Source of the DNA: Lewinellaceae bacterium
GTDB taxonomy: Bacteria; Bacteroidota; Bacteroidia; Chitinophagales; Saprospiraceae
Direction of reading: 5' to 3'
Length of the DNA: 64,000 bases
Assembly (NCBI GenBank): GCA_020636095.1
Contig: JACJYN010000002.1
Coordinates: forward strand, 620,001-684,000
Numbering within the stretch: the first letter of the stretch is position 1; each line of letters begins with the position of its first letter. Shown one piece after another: positions 33,781-42,182 of this stretch. The position numbers and the translations under genes were made by a program. The notes below the pieces were generated by a model that was given only the letters and a program-made list of their open reading frames with translations, did not search any database and was not told the DNA's origin.

Positions 33781-35823
33781 TTATGCTTTCTTCACCTTTG
33801 CCGCCGCCGGTTTGGCCTTCGTTGTCTTGGGCTTCGGCTTCGCTTTGGGTTTGGCGGGCGCCGCCTTCGGTTTGGCCGCGGCTACCGTCCTCGTCTTCGT
33901 TGCCGGCTGCGCCTTCTTATCCAGTTCCAGGACGACGATGCCCAGGGGCGGCAGGTTGAGGCTTACATTATAGGGGCGGCCGTGCCAGGTTTCCTGAGTG
34001 GTTTTCAGCGCGCCTTTATTCTGCACGGCGCCGCTGCCGCCGTAAGCTGCGCCATCGCTGTTGAGCACCTCTTTCCAGGTACCGGCGAGCGGAAGGCCCA
34101 CTTTATAGTTTTCGCGCACCACCGGCGTGAAGTTGCAGATGATAGCGAGGGGCTTCTCCTTATCGTTGCCGTAGCGCAGGTAGGAGAGGCTACTGTTCTG
34201 GTAATCGCCGTGGTCGATCCACTGGAAACCTTCGGGGCTGAATTGCTTTTCGACGAGAGCGGGGCTGCTGCGGTAGAACTGGTTCAGGGCTTTGACCCAC
34301 GCCTGCAGGCCGCTGTGGTATTCGAATTCGGTGAGCCACCATTCCAGGCCTTTTTCGATACTCCATTCGCTGGTCTGGCCAAATTCGCCGCCCATGAATA
34401 GCAGTTGAGTGCCCGGGTGGGTGAACATGTAGCCGAAGAGCAGGCGCAGGTTGGCGAAGCGCTGCCATTCGTCGCCCGGCATGCGCTGGATGAGGGAGCC
34501 CTTGCCGTGTACCACCTCGTCGTGCGAGAGGGGCAGCTGGAAGTTCTCACTAAAAGCATAAACCAGGCTGAAAGTGATTTCATTGTGGTGGTACTGCCGG
34601 TGGATAGGGTCGTGCTTGAAGTAGCTGAGTGTATCGTGCATCCAGCCCATCATCCACTTTTGGCCGAAGCCAAGCCCGCCAGTGAAAGTGGGGCGGGAAA
34701 CGCCCGTCCAGGCAGTCGATTCTTCAGCGATGGTGATGGTGTCCGGGTATTCTTTATAAACGGTTTCATTGAACTCCTTGAGGAAGGAGATGGCCTCGGT
34801 ATTTTCGTTGCCGCCAAACTCATTGGGAATCCATTCTCCTTCTGCGCGGGAGTAATCCAGATACAGCATGGAGGCCACGGCATCGACGCGCAGGCCGTCT
34901 ACATGGTAGTGTTCCAGCCAGAAGAGAGCGTTGGAAATCAGGAACGAGCGCACCTCATTGCGGCCGTAGTTGAAGATGCAGCTCTTCCAGTCGGGGTGGA
35001 AGCCCTTGCGGGGGTCGGCGTGGTCGTAGAGGTGGGTCCCGTCGAAGTCGGCCAGCCCGTGGGCGTCGGCCGGAAAGTGAGAGGGTACCCAGTCGAGGAG
35101 GACGCCGATGCCCGCCTGATGGAAAGCATCCATCAGGTACATAAAGTCCTCCGGCGTACCGAAGCGGCTGGTCGGGGCAAAATAACCGGTGATCTGATAG
35201 CCCCAGGAAGGGAAATAGGGGTGCTCCATTACGGGCAGGAACTCCACATGGGTAAAGCCCATCTCCTTGACGTAGCTGACCATCTCGTCGGCCATTTCTC
35301 TATAGCTGAGGCTGCGGGTGCCCCCATGAATTTTCTTCCAGGTGCCGATGTGCACCTCGTATACCGAGTAAGGCTTGTCGAGCCCCGAGATGTTCTTGCG
35401 GTTGTCCATCCAGTCCTTGTCCTTCCACTCGTACTCCAGGTCCCATACGATCGAGGCGGTATTGGGCGGAATCTCCCAGAACAGGGCGAAGGGGTCTCCC
35501 TTTTGCAGGTGGCGGCCATCCTTGGCGTGGATGTGATATTTGTACAATTCTCCTTTGCCGATACCTGGAATGAAGCCTTCCCAGATGCCTGAACTGTCCC
35601 AGCGAGCAGCAAGCGGATGGCTATCCCGGTTCCAGTGATTGAAATTCCCTACGACAGAAACGGCTTGGGCGTTGGGCGCCCAAACGGCGAAGTAGGTGCC
35701 CCACTGGCCGTCCACTTCAATAATGTGGCTACCCAGTTTTTCGTAGAGCTTGAAGTGCTTGCCGGCGCCGAACAGGCCGGTGTCGAAATCGGTCAGTAAG
35801 CTGTGGTTGAGGACATTTCCCAT
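33781..35823 (-). CDS. glgB: 1,4-alpha-glucan (glycogen) branching enzyme with basic C-terminal tail
   Basis: A 680-residue GH13_8/9 enzyme from the ATG at 35823 (MGNVLNHSLLTDFDTGLFGA). CBM48 spans residues ~20-120 and the barrel ~150-520, with DWVPSHF, GLRVDAVASMLYLDYSR (nucleophile Asp314), IAEEST (acid/base Glu367) and LSHDEVVHGKG. It cuts alpha-1,4 chains and re-joins them as alpha-1,6 branches in glycogen synthesis. The barrel end (LNLPPLGIVVLEL) is followed by an unusual ~47-residue Lys/Ala/Pro-rich tail (AKPKAKPKPKTTKAKPAAAK) resembling a histone H1-like extension. No other glycogen genes are adjacent. Confidence 0.92.
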   Translation of the reverse strand: MGNVLNHSLLTDFDTGLFGAGKHFKLYEKLGSHIIEVDGQWGTYFAVWAPNAQAVSVVGNFNHWNRDSHPLAARWDSSGIWEGFIPGIGKGELYKYHIHAKDGRHLQKGDPFALFWEIPPNTASIVWDLEYEWKDKDWMDNRKNISGLDKPYSVYEVHIGTWKKIHGGTRSLSYREMADEMVSYVKEMGFTHVEFLPVMEHPYFPSWGYQITGYFAPTSRFGTPEDFMYLMDAFHQAGIGVLLDWVPSHFPADAHGLADFDGTHLYDHADPRKGFHPDWKSCIFNYGRNEVRSFLISNALFWLEHYHVDGLRVDAVASMLYLDYSRAEGEWIPNEFGGNENTEAISFLKEFNETVYKEYPDTITIAEESTAWTGVSRPTFTGGLGFGQKWMMGWMHDTLSYFKHDPIHRQYHHNEITFSLVYAFSENFQLPLSHDEVVHGKGSLIQRMPGDEWQRFANLRLLFGYMFTHPGTQLLFMGGEFGQTSEWSIEKGLEWWLTEFEYHSGLQAWVKALNQFYRSSPALVEKQFSPEGFQWIDHGDYQNSSLSYLRYGNDKEKPLAIICNFTPVVRENYKVGLPLAGTWKEVLNSDGAAYGGSGAVQNKGALKTTQETWHGRPYNVSLNLPPLGIVVLELDKKAQPATKTRTVAAAKPKAAPAKPKAKPKPKTTKAKPAAAKVKKA

Positions 35824-36107
35824 ATGAAGTCGATTGGTTATTCTTTTTGTTCGGGCAAAGGTACAAAATATATACTGACGGGCGGTAGGTTTTGTAAGAG
35901 ACAAAACCTGCCGTACATCAGGATGGGCGTCAGAAGGAGGAAAGAAAATTATCTGGTGAGGGATTCATAAATTATGAGGGAATGCCTCTTGATGTATTAT
36001 CTCAGTTTGAGTTTTTCTGAGCGCTTAAAAACCAGATACTAAATTTTTTTCTCAAAAAGCGTGGCCCTCTCCACCGTGTTCTTGTCCTAGGTAGAAAACA
36101 TCATCCA

Positions 36108-36686
36108 ATGAAAATCATGAAAAGCCTTTCCACGCTGGCCATAGCCATAATGGCTTTTGCCTGCAGCCCGGCGCCTGTTCAGGAACAGGCGCCTACAGAA
36201 CAACCATCAGCAGAACACCAGATTGCCCGAGGGCAGTATCTGGTCAACGTCATCGGTTGCAACGACTGCCACTCGCCAAAGAGAATGGGCCCGAACGGCC
36301 CGGAACCTGACCCGGCCCGGTTGCTGTCCGGTTACCCGCACGATGCTGCCCTGGCCCAGGTCGATACCTCTGAACTCAAATCCTGGGCGTTGTTTTCTCC
36401 CGACCTGACCGCCGCCGTCGGCCCCTGGGGCGTCTCTTATGCTGCCAACCTGACGTCCGACGATACCGGAATAGGCCTTTGGACAGAGGCACAGTTCATC
36501 AAATGTATGCGCGAAGGTAAATACAAAGGACTGGAGGGAAGCCGCCCCCTGCTTCCCCCTATGCCCTGGCCCAATTTCGCCCAAATGACAGATGATGACC
36601 TGAAAGCGGTCTTTGCCTACCTGAAAAGCACCAAACCGGTGCGCAATATCGTGCCGCCGCCGGTGATGCTGGCGGATTTGAAGTAA
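36108..36686 (+). CDS. Monoheme cytochrome c lipoprotein
   Basis: A 192-residue lipoprotein: signal MKIMKSLSTLAIAIMAFAC, a Pro/Glu-rich linker, then ARGQYLVNVIGCNDCHSPKR with one CxxCH heme site. The distal Met ligand may be in LPPMPWPNFAQMTDDDLKAV. This pattern is close to proteins labelled diheme cytochrome c-553, although only one CxxCH is visible. A periplasm-facing electron carrier is expected. No oxidoreductase partner is adjacent. A second ATG four codons in is an equally good start. Confidence 0.82.
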   Translation: MKIMKSLSTLAIAIMAFACSPAPVQEQAPTEQPSAEHQIARGQYLVNVIGCNDCHSPKRMGPNGPEPDPARLLSGYPHDAALAQVDTSELKSWALFSPDLTAAVGPWGVSYAANLTSDDTGIGLWTEAQFIKCMREGKYKGLEGSRPLLPPMPWPNFAQMTDDDLKAVFAYLKSTKPVRNIVPPPVMLADLK

Positions 36687-36693
36687 AGCTGTT

Positions 36694-36855
36694 GTGAGTC
36701 TGTCTCAAAAGTCAATTATTAAAAACTGTAGTAAAATTTAATTTTGTCCATTGGCCCTTCTCTTCCGAGAGAAGCGGGGATGAGTTCCGGATAAAAGAGT
36801 TTCAAAATTAATTTTTACGGTTCTGAACTAAAAAGTACTTTTGAGACAGCCTCAC
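36694..36855. repeat. 162-bp terminal-inverted-repeat element (GTGAG..CTGTCTCAAAAGT)
   Basis: Positions 36694-36712 and 36837-36855 are inverted copies of 19 bp with one mismatch. The interior is AT-rich and non-coding. Begins 7 bp after the cytochrome c stop codon. First of three distinct elements that fill the 735-bp gap to the Vat-like gene. Confidence 0.8.
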
Positions 36856-36874
36856 ATTCCTCCTATTGACTCTA

Positions 36875-37036
36875 AGAGCTTGTTCAAATTTCGTTTTTGA
36901 GGCGACGGTGAGCAAATTTTATTTCAGACAAGGCGCAAAGAGGGAGCCTAGCCGAAGCTAAGTGACCGATGCAGCAACGCAGTATGAAGTAAAATTTGCC
37001 GCCGGTAGCCCGAAGGATGAAATTTGAACAAGCTCT
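36875..37036. repeat. 162-bp terminal-inverted-repeat element (AGAGCTTGTTCAAATTT)
   Basis: A perfect 17-bp inverted repeat: 36875-36891 with 37020-37036. The interior carries the palindromic wording AGCCTAGCCGAAGCTAAG and GCAGCAACGCAG, shared with 22340-22460. The AGAGCTTGTT end also appears alone at 1827 and 4627, possibly solo remnants. Confidence 0.8.
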
Positions 37037-37062
37037 AAGATGCCCCAGGCCTTAATAGCAGA

Positions 37063-37243
37063 TATACACCCCTCGGTCACCAGAAGTGATTTTTGTCGCT
37101 TTCTTTTTGCGCCCTGCGGCGTTGATCCCGCTTTTTAGAAAAAAGCGGGACGCCGTAGCTGCGGCTATGCCTGTGCTTTTCGCCTTGCAGGCCACAAAAA
37201 TAAAATTGCCAAAATTTCACCTCTGATAACCGAGGGGGGTATA
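37063..37243. repeat. 181-bp terminal-inverted-repeat element (TATACMCCCCTCGGT)
   Basis: The 27-bp ends at 37063-37089 and 37217-37243 are inverted copies with about four mismatches. The interior contains a strong stem (CCCGCTTTTT with AAAAAGCGGG) and the word order GCGGCGTTG, CGTAGCTGCGGCTATG, CGCCTTGC. No ORF. It ends ~180 bp before the Vat-like ATG. Confidence 0.78.
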
Positions 37244-37421
37244 ATTGAAAAAGGCCTTCCGCTCATTTTTTCCTGCCCAATATTCAAAATTTCTTCTTTC
37301 CCGGAATGATCTGGCTTCCTTTGGCGTTCTGTTTTTCGCAAGGGTGAATTTCGTAGCTTTGCTTATCCGGAAAGCCAGGTGGCAAGCCGGCTCACTTAAA
37401 AATCCAACAACCCAACTACCC

Positions 37422-38045
37422 ATGCCACAACCGCCCAACCCGAACACCCTCTATCCGCTCGCCAACATCGAGCGGCTTTGTTTTTTAAAGAACCTCATCC
37501 AAAGCCCGAACATCATCGTGGGGGATTATACTTACTACGACGATTTTGAAGATGTTCGCAACTTTGAGAAAAATGTGAAGTACCATTTCGATTTTACCGG
37601 CGATAAGCTTTTTATCGGTAAATTCTGCATGATCGCTTCCGGGGTGGAGTTCATCATGAACGGCGCCAACCACCTGGCTAATGCGTTGAGCACTTATCCA
37701 TTCGCCATCTTCGGCGGCAGTTGGAGCCACGCCATGGACGGGAAATCCTACCCGGCCAAAAGAGACACCGTGATCGGCAATGATGTCTGGATCGGTTACC
37801 GGGCGGCCATAATGCCGGGGGTGCACATCGGCGACGGGGCCATTATCGGCGCTTATTCCGTGGTCACTAAAGATGTAGCGCCTTATTCTATTGTGGGCGG
37901 CAACCCCGCCCGGGAGATTCGCAAACGCTTTTCCGAAGAGCAGGCCGAAAAATTGCTCGAACTGCGCTGGTGGGACTGGCCGGTGGAAGAGATCTCCCGC
38001 AAGGTGCACCTGCTGACGGGAAATGATATAGATGCCCTGAAGTGA
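37422..38045 (+). CDS. Vat-family xenobiotic O-acetyltransferase
   Basis: A 207-residue left-handed parallel beta-helix (hexapeptide repeat) enzyme from the ATG at 37422; the upstream frame reads into the repeat island. VGDYTYYDDFEDVRNFEKNV, the loop IMNGANHLANALSTYPF with the catalytic-type His, and GNDVWIGYRAAIMPGVHIGD, then VVGGNPAREIRKRF-like ending, follow the streptogramin A acetyltransferase (Vat) pattern closely. It transfers acetyl from acetyl-CoA to a hydroxyl. Environmental relatives are common; actual streptogramin activity is not shown by sequence alone. Possibly followed in an operon by the GNAT gene 90 bp downstream. Confidence 0.85.
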   Translation: MPQPPNPNTLYPLANIERLCFLKNLIQSPNIIVGDYTYYDDFEDVRNFEKNVKYHFDFTGDKLFIGKFCMIASGVEFIMNGANHLANALSTYPFAIFGGSWSHAMDGKSYPAKRDTVIGNDVWIGYRAAIMPGVHIGDGAIIGAYSVVTKDVAPYSIVGGNPAREIRKRFSEEQAEKLLELRWWDWPVEEISRKVHLLTGNDIDALK

Positions 38046-38135
38046 CGCTTCCCCAGTGTACACCGCATTGAGCCGGAAGTGTCGCCTCCCGCCGTGAAGG
38101 ATACACCTTAACTAATCCGAAGCAGCACCTCTTCC

Positions 38136-38708
38136 ATGGAGCATACCAATAAAGCGAGGCGCTACTTCAACAAAAACGCCATGAAAAACGGTTATATCCT
38201 CGAAACGCCCCGCCTCCTCCTTCGTGAATTCCGCGAAGAAGACGCCCCTCATTTTTTTCAGCTGAACGAAGATTCGGAAGTCATCCGCTATACGGGCGAT
38301 CAGCCCTTTATTTCTGTCGAAGAAGCCCGTCAATTCCTTCTGGACTATGATCAGTACGAAAAATACGGCTATGGCCGCTGGGCGGTACTGCTGAAGAAGC
38401 CGGCCCCCATCTGGGCCGGCTGGTGTGGCCTGAAATACATTCCGGAACTGGATGAGACAGATATCGGCTTTCGCTTCTTCCGCCGCTACTGGGGGCAGGG
38501 CTATGCCACGGAAGCCGCTCGGGCCTGCCTGGACTATGGCTTCCGTCAGGTGGCATTAAAACGGATCGTCGGGCGGGCCATGAAAGAAAATGTTGCCTCC
38601 GTCCGGGTTCTGGAAAAGATTGGTATGGAATACTGGAAAGAATTTGATTTCATGGAACATCCGGGCTTGTATTTCAGGAAGGATAGGAGTGAATGGCAGG
38701 CCAGCTGA
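38136..38708 (+). CDS. GNAT acetyltransferase, RimJ/RimL type
   Basis: A protein of 190 residues, or 175 if the ATG at 38181 (MKNGYILETPRLLLREFREE) is used, which fits the family better. TPRLLLREFREEDAPHFFQL, the acetyl-CoA loop RRYWGQGYATEAARACLDYG and NVASVRVLEKIGMEY are the standard RimJ/L-like motifs. The substrate is an N-terminal or small-molecule amine, not predictable. It follows the Vat-like gene on the same strand. Confidence 0.85.
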   Translation: MEHTNKARRYFNKNAMKNGYILETPRLLLREFREEDAPHFFQLNEDSEVIRYTGDQPFISVEEARQFLLDYDQYEKYGYGRWAVLLKKPAPIWAGWCGLKYIPELDETDIGFRFFRRYWGQGYATEAARACLDYGFRQVALKRIVGRAMKENVASVRVLEKIGMEYWKEFDFMEHPGLYFRKDRSEWQAS

Positions 38709-39029
38709 AAACCAGCGTTGAGGGTTCGTAGGCAGGTGATCAAATTAGCTCTACTAATTGCAGGTTGAGATAGGACGGCAGCAGAGTTGCTTTTCAGCCT
38801 CAGCCGCGGCCATAACCTCTGCAATTTGACTACCTGTCTTAGTGCCTGGACAATGACCGTCCAACCATTTAGCAATCTGAGCAAAGCCCAAGGAGAAATC
38901 CCCTTGAGCTTCGATTTCGAAGTAGCAAAGGTTAACCCAATAAATTCCAAAGACATAAATGAAACAGCCTGTAAATAGTTGCTTAATTTATATCTTTAAG
39001 ATTCCCAAAACGTCAACTCTTTTGTCCCT
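38709..39029. other. Intergenic stretch without a convincing gene
   Basis: A minus-strand frame between about 38970 and 38755 stays open for some 70 codons and reads a plausible-looking helical segment (DFSLGFAQIAKWLDGHC), but it has no start, no recognisable family and ends at TAG. It may be a gene relic. The last ~60 bp before 39030 are AT-rich and likely hold the promoter of the HAD-GNAT gene. Confidence 0.35.
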
Positions 39030-40331
39030 ATGTTAGATAAAACCGATTACATCCAACCATCTATGCAGAAATATGACAACATCAAAGTTATCGCCCTCGA
39101 TGCCGATGATACCCTTTGGGTGAACGAACCCATCTTTCAACAAACGCAGGACAAATTAAAAGAGGTGCTCAGCGCCTATATTGAGCCCGAACAACTGGAT
39201 GAGCGCCTTTACGAAACCGAACGCGAGAACCTGCGCCTGTTCGGTTACGGTGTCAAAGGCTTCGTCCTTTCCATGATAGAAACAGCGGTTCAGCTGTCGG
39301 AAGGAAAGATAACGGGCGGGGAAGTCCGGCAGATCATCGATATGGGCAAGGCTATGCTGGAGCACCCGGTCGACCTGCTCGACGGGGTGAAGGAAACGGT
39401 GGAAACCCTGTCTGAATATTATGAGCTTATGGTTATTACCAAAGGCGACCTTTTCGACCAGGAAAACAAGGTCGCCCGCTCCGGCCTGGCCGAATATTTC
39501 AAGAGGGTGGAGATCGTTTCCGAGAAGGACGAAGCCACCTACCGGGAAATATTCAACCGCAATGGCATTCCGCTAGATGAGGTGCTGATGGTCGGCAATT
39601 CTCTGAAATCGGATGTGTTGCCCATCTGCGAATTGGGAGGCAAGGCCATTCATATCCCCTTTCACACGACGTGGCAGCACGAAAAAGTGGAGCGCCGTCG
39701 GGCCAATGGCTACGATTATGATGAGATTGACAACCTGCGCCAACTGATCCGCTTGTTGAACCCCAAAAAAAGCCCGGCCCTGAACGACCGGAAAGTGCTC
39801 ATTGAAGGCCGTGGCTTCCGCCTGCGCCGCTTCACCCCGGCCGACACGACCAGCCTCGCCTATCACGCCAATAACGCCAACATCGCCGTTCGCCTGCAAG
39901 ACCGCTTCCCTCATCCCTACACCGAGCAGGATGCCCGGCAGTTTATCGAGTATGCGCTCCATGCCAATATGGAAACCGTTTTCGCTATTGAAGTGGATGG
40001 CGAGGCTGCCGGCGCCGTGGGCATCATTTTCCAGAAAGACGTCTACAGCCAGTCCGGCGAGTTGGGCTATTGGCTGGGCGAAGGATACTGGGGGCGCGGC
40101 ATCGTATCGCAAACCGTGAAGGCCATCGTCCGGCACGCCTTTAATGACCTGGGCCTGCGCCGGGTGTACGCCCGCATTTTTTCCAATAACATGGCCTCCA
40201 AACGGGTACTGGAAAAAGCCGGCTTCCAGTTTGAAGGCATGGCGAAGCAGGCTGTGGTGAAAAATGAAGAAGTGCTGGATGTGTTCCATTATGCCATCCT
40301 GAACCCCCGGATGCAGCCGGATGAACGTTGA
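39030..40331 (+). CDS. HAD-family hydrolase fused to GNAT acetyltransferase
   Basis: A 433-residue two-domain protein. Residues ~17-250 are a HAD phosphatase: motif I IALDADDTLW (Asp24, Asp26), cap helices, motif II MVITKGD, and motif III/IV VLMVGNSLKSDV, as in YjjG/pyrimidine nucleotidase-like HADs. Residues ~255-428 are a RimJ-type GNAT with GFRLRRFTPADTTSLAYHAN, LGYWLGEGYWGRGIVSQ and NNMASKRVLEKAGFQFEGM. Both halves are full length with intact motifs and no stop or frame change between them. A second ATG at 39063 is possible. The combined role (dephosphorylation plus acetylation of one small molecule) is inference. Confidence 0.88.
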   Translation: MLDKTDYIQPSMQKYDNIKVIALDADDTLWVNEPIFQQTQDKLKEVLSAYIEPEQLDERLYETERENLRLFGYGVKGFVLSMIETAVQLSEGKITGGEVRQIIDMGKAMLEHPVDLLDGVKETVETLSEYYELMVITKGDLFDQENKVARSGLAEYFKRVEIVSEKDEATYREIFNRNGIPLDEVLMVGNSLKSDVLPICELGGKAIHIPFHTTWQHEKVERRRANGYDYDEIDNLRQLIRLLNPKKSPALNDRKVLIEGRGFRLRRFTPADTTSLAYHANNANIAVRLQDRFPHPYTEQDARQFIEYALHANMETVFAIEVDGEAAGAVGIIFQKDVYSQSGELGYWLGEGYWGRGIVSQTVKAIVRHAFNDLGLRRVYARIFSNNMASKRVLEKAGFQFEGMAKQAVVKNEEVLDVFHYAILNPRMQPDER

Positions 40332-40473
40332 CAGTTGCCGGTTGCCGGTGTCTAAGGCTGTACAGTATAGGAAGGTGATAGGGTGTAACGAACAACAGAT
40401 AACTGTCAACGCGTCTCAAGTTAGAACCTTAGCCACCAACAACCGGTACTGTTCAACAGGGATCAGGCTATTC

Positions 40474-41604
40474 TTACTTCCCGATGACTATTCGTTGGGT
40501 TGCCATCTCACCCTTTTCCCCTACTAGCTGACAGTGATATACCCCTGTCGGCAGCCCACTCACCGGAAGGCTTAACTCGTGCAGGCCTGCAGGTAGCTTA
40601 TGGTTGGAAAATGCCGTTCGGGCCAACCGTCCCCGGCTGTCGAGCAATTGTAACGATGCCGTTGTAGCTTCGGGCAGGTTGATCCTGGCCCTGGCCACGG
40701 CAGAAGCGGGGTTGGGGCTGACGGACAGGCTCATCCCCACCTTATTTACGCCCCGGTTGGAAGTCACCCCGTCCAGGTTGGTGATCATGCGGACCGACTT
40801 GCTCTGATAATCTGAGATGAAAAGCGTGTCCCGGGTTGGTGAAAAGCGAATGCCATTAGGGCCGGAAAACCGGGCCTCATCCGGGCCTCCGTCAGTAGAG
40901 CCGTTATTGCTCCCCAACCACTGCTCAGAAACGCCGCCGGCATCGGCCCGCCAGATCTGATTGCGGGTGAACAGGGTGGCATAGATGTACCCATTCCGGT
41001 AGGCAATGAAGCCCAGCCTGCCAGATGCAGGCATATTCGCATAGTCCAATAACGCTCCTTCAGGAGTGACTTTGAAAATGCGCGTATTGTTGAAATTGGC
41101 CAGGTAAAGGGTATTGTCATCGTCATAGCACAAACCCACCGGCCCGTTCAGGCGGCTGTCCGTAAGGAATTCAGTAATGCTGCCATCCGGCGCCAGCTTG
41201 ACCACCCGGTTGCCGGTATAGCTGGTCACGATCAGCGTGTCACTATCCCAGGCCTTGAGGAGGCCCGAAGGGCTGGACACGGTAGCAAATGTTTCGGTTT
41301 CACCATTCGGTGAAAACTTGTAGACTTTGTTGCCCTGGTTGTCGGCCATAAACAAGTTGCCCTGGGAGTCGTAGGCGAGCCCGTTGGGCGAGGCAAAACC
41401 AGTGGCGAATACCTCCACCTGCCCGTCAAGGGTCAATCGGCGCAGGGCCGTGCCGTCGTAATTGGAGCCAATAAGGCTGCCATCGGGAGCGAGGATGAGG
41501 TCGTCGTCGATACCCACCTGGCTGGCAATAGTGGTGACTGTTTGAGCAAAAAGAGGGCAGCAGCTCATTACTGCTAACCACAACAGTAGGGTGATTTTTT
41601 TCAT
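40474..41604 (-). CDS. NHL/SMP-30-type beta-propeller protein with T9SS sorting tail
   Basis: A 376-residue secreted protein. The ATG at 41604 begins signal MKKITLLLWLAVMSCCPLFA; the open frame upstream only translates tandem repeats. About six blades of the form NGLAYDSQGNLFMADNQGNK and VGLCYDDDNTLYLANFNNTR give an NHL/gluconolactonase-like propeller (residues 25-285). The C-terminal ~85 residues (LSVSPNPASAVARARINLPE, then QLLDSRGRLAR and LPTGVYHCQLV) are a type-A T9SS sorting domain. A carbohydrate- or protein-binding surface propeller is likely; no catalytic acid cluster is evident. Confidence 0.85.
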   Translation of the reverse strand: MKKITLLLWLAVMSCCPLFAQTVTTIASQVGIDDDLILAPDGSLIGSNYDGTALRRLTLDGQVEVFATGFASPNGLAYDSQGNLFMADNQGNKVYKFSPNGETETFATVSSPSGLLKAWDSDTLIVTSYTGNRVVKLAPDGSITEFLTDSRLNGPVGLCYDDDNTLYLANFNNTRIFKVTPEGALLDYANMPASGRLGFIAYRNGYIYATLFTRNQIWRADAGGVSEQWLGSNNGSTDGGPDEARFSGPNGIRFSPTRDTLFISDYQSKSVRMITNLDGVTSNRGVNKVGMSLSVSPNPASAVARARINLPEATTASLQLLDSRGRLARTAFSNHKLPAGLHELSLPVSGLPTGVYHCQLVGEKGEMATQRIVIGK

Positions 41605-41724
41605 AGCTTCTAAATTTTCATGAACAATAAATTGGTGATTGTCCTGCAAAGGAGGGGCGTTTAGCGCTGCCGGTCGCCCCGTTTTGCAAAGTGGGACGAA
41701 AAAAATGGGAAAATGGAAGGGAGT

Positions 41725-41985
41725 GTTCGGAATTCGGAAGGACGCTCTGAGTACTGCGGTGTTCGGAATTCGGAGGTTCGGAATTCGGAAGGACGCTCTG
41801 AGTACTGCGGTGTTCGGAATTCGGAGGTTCGGAATTCGGAAGGACGCTCTGGGAACGGCGGTGTTCGGAATTCGGAATTCGGTTGTTCGGAATTCGCCCG
41901 GACTCCGTGGGGTCTGCGGAGTTCGGAGTTCGGAATTCGGAGGTTCGGAATTCGGAAGGACGCTCTGGGAACGGCGAACCTGCGA
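41725..41985. repeat. 51-bp tandem repeats rich in GTTCGGAATTCGG
   Basis: The marker GACGCTCTG occurs at 41741, 41792 and 41843 (period 51 bp), and again at 41959 after a diverged stretch. Between markers the 15-bp word GTTCGGAATTCGGAG is itself repeated, giving about nine GAATTC sites in 260 bp. It lies 120 bp upstream of the propeller gene's ATG and fills most of the 578-bp gap to the AraC-type regulator. All frames give only repetitive peptide, so it is not taken as coding. Confidence 0.9.
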
Positions 41986-42182
41986 ACCGCGAACGGCGGC
42001 GGGCCATCGTTGTCCAGCGTAAGATGGATACCCTTTAAAGACACACTTAAATTGAACCATCCCTAACGGAATAATAAAACCCATGAACCAATGAACCCAT
42101 TTCTCAAGCCCAGTTCGAGTTCTCAAGCTATTCGAAGCAGCCGGATTGTAACAAAACAGCTGTCCAGGAACGCGCTACTGCC

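Noticed and set aside
37245..37421. 59-residue N-terminal extension of the Vat-like protein
   Set aside because: It starts at a TTG immediately after the third inverted-repeat element; the family's normal start matches the ATG at 37422.
38546..38956. 136-codon minus-strand frame
   Set aside because: Its second half is the antisense of the GNAT gene; the remainder has no recognisable domain.
41725..41985. CRISPR-like array
   Set aside because: Repeats are contiguous 51-bp tandem units without unique spacers, and no cas genes are present.
41605..42126. 174-residue N-terminal extension of the propeller protein
   Set aside because: It only translates the 51-bp tandem repeats; the ATG at 41604 begins a clear signal peptide.
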